Assembly (NCBI GenBank): GCA_050012495.1
Contig: JBEKHB010000001.1
Location: 1-64,000, forward strand
Source of the DNA: BOG-1155 sp050012495
Lineage (GTDB): Bacteria > Desulfobacterota > Syntrophorhabdia > Syntrophorhabdales > WCHB1-27
Length of the DNA stretch: 64,000 bases
Direction of reading: 5' to 3'
Shown here: piece after piece, positions 63,476-64,000 of the stretch
Position numbering within the stretch: the stretch's first letter is position 1
Layout: every line of letters starts with the position of its first letter
The notes under the pieces: model-generated
Database searches by the model: none
Seen by the model: only the letters and a program-made list of their open reading frames with translations
Told to the model about the DNA's origin: nothing
Position numbers and translations under genes: made by a program

Positions 63476-63510
63476 AAGAGATACCGACAGAAAAGGAGTA
63501 CAAGCGGTTG

Positions 63511-64000
63511 ATGAGAGTCTATTCTCTGCCCCCGGTGCAACATAAGGTTTCCCTGTCCTCCGTCATGGACGCATATACCCATGCGCCGAACGCGGAAGGG
63601 GACGGCTTTATGGAATCGATGAGGAGTTTCCTGGGTACGGAACATCTCTTCTATGTTTCTTCGGGCAGGGCGGCCCTGTGGCTCATCATGAAGGCCCTGT
63701 CCGCTTTGAGGCCGAAAAAGGAAGTCCTCATCCCCGCCTACACCTGCCCGGCCGTTCCCGCGGCCATATTGAAGGCCGGCCTGAAACCCATCCTCGTCGA
63801 TATAAATCTGACGGATTTCGGGTTTGAGCATCAGGACCTGGAGAAGAAGATCGGAAAGGAGACCCTTGCCGTCGTCGTCGTTCATCTCTTCGGCTATCCC
63901 GCGGCCATAAATCCAGCCCGGAAACTGTGCCGCGAAGGGGACGTCTTTCTCGTGGAAGACGCGGCACAGGCCTTCGGCAACACCGTGTGCGGTTTTCCCG
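63511..64000 (+). CDS. DegT/DnrJ/EryC1/StrS-like aminotransferase (3' end outside window)
   Basis: Open from ATG 63511, with an AAAAGGAG ribosome site about 14 bases upstream and a TTG just before it, to the end of the window (163 codons). FYVSSGRAALWLIMKAL, EVLIPAYTCPAVPAAILKAGLKPILVDI, VVVHLFGYP and VFLVEDAAQAFG are the N-terminal half of the family; the PLP lysine lies beyond the window. It probably aminates a keto sugar, or acts as a dehydratase like some relatives. Confidence 0.85.
   Translation, partial: MRVYSLPPVQHKVSLSSVMDAYTHAPNAEGDGFMESMRSFLGTEHLFYVSSGRAALWLIMKALSALRPKKEVLIPAYTCPAVPAAILKAGLKPILVDINLTDFGFEHQDLEKKIGKETLAVVVVHLFGYPAAINPARKLCREGDVFLVEDAAQAFGNTVCGFP

Overview
The window looks like chromosomal DNA of a GC-rich anaerobic bacterium, most likely of the former Deltaproteobacteria (Desulfobacterota, perhaps near Syntrophorhabdales). 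This is an inference from gene content and sigma-54-like promoters; there is no rRNA to confirm it. The only RNA gene recognised with confidence is a tRNA-Arg(CCG).

Left part (1-14.3 kb): housekeeping and signalling genes. These are the end of a hybrid histidine kinase, an LCM-type methyltransferase, a PLP aminotransferase, a stand-alone TrpB2, a GT2 glycosyltransferase, dodecin, and a selenium/sulfur-handling trio (class V aminotransferase/cysteine desulfurase, YedF, DUF3343). A candidate small RNA or attenuator precedes the trio. Then come a CheV-like coupling protein, an HDOD protein, tRNA-Arg, a pentapeptide-repeat protein, an MltD-like lytic transglycosylase and two small membrane or secreted proteins.

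Middle part (14.3-44 kb): a long minus-strand glycan locus. It starts with a diacetylbacillosamine-type module (PglF-like dehydratase, PglE, a hexapeptide acyltransferase, PglC-like phosphoglycosyl transferase, PglA-like GT4). An AT-richer variable cassette follows (asparagine synthase, glycosyltransferases, Wzy-like polymerase, FkbM and DUF268 methyltransferases, Wzx-like flippase, a frameshifted beta-helix gene). After it come a TPR gene with a truncated copy, an O-antigen ligase-like protein, a CpsB-type phosphatase, a Wzc-type tyrosine autokinase, a Wza-type export protein and an outer-membrane barrel. Transcriptionally upstream of these are a secreted protein of unknown function, a receiver-only protein and three paralogous small HTH regulators.

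Right part (44.9-64 kb): a plus-strand glycan locus. It has a second initiating sugar transferase and a deacetylase of the types known from PEP-CTERM/EPS loci, then enzymes for a modified nucleotide sugar (SDR, C-methyltransferase, RfbC, DUF4910, RfbF-like, PIG-L, class IV aminotransferase). These are followed by a Wzm/Wzt ABC exporter, a GNAT/FemAB-like protein, a pyruvyltransferase, several glycosyltransferases and a DegT-like aminotransferase cut by the window end.

The most unusual signals are non-coding or repetitive. Two ~250-nt leaders (before 44948 and 47808) share an upstream box, a -24/-12 sigma-54-like promoter and two leader boxes at nearly constant spacing. A perfect 29-bp inverted repeat lies inside the CpsB-type coding region. 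Non-triplet 7-bp tandem repeats inside the ligase gene encode nearly the same peptide twice. A promoter-hairpin-terminator unit stands before the selenium/sulfur genes.
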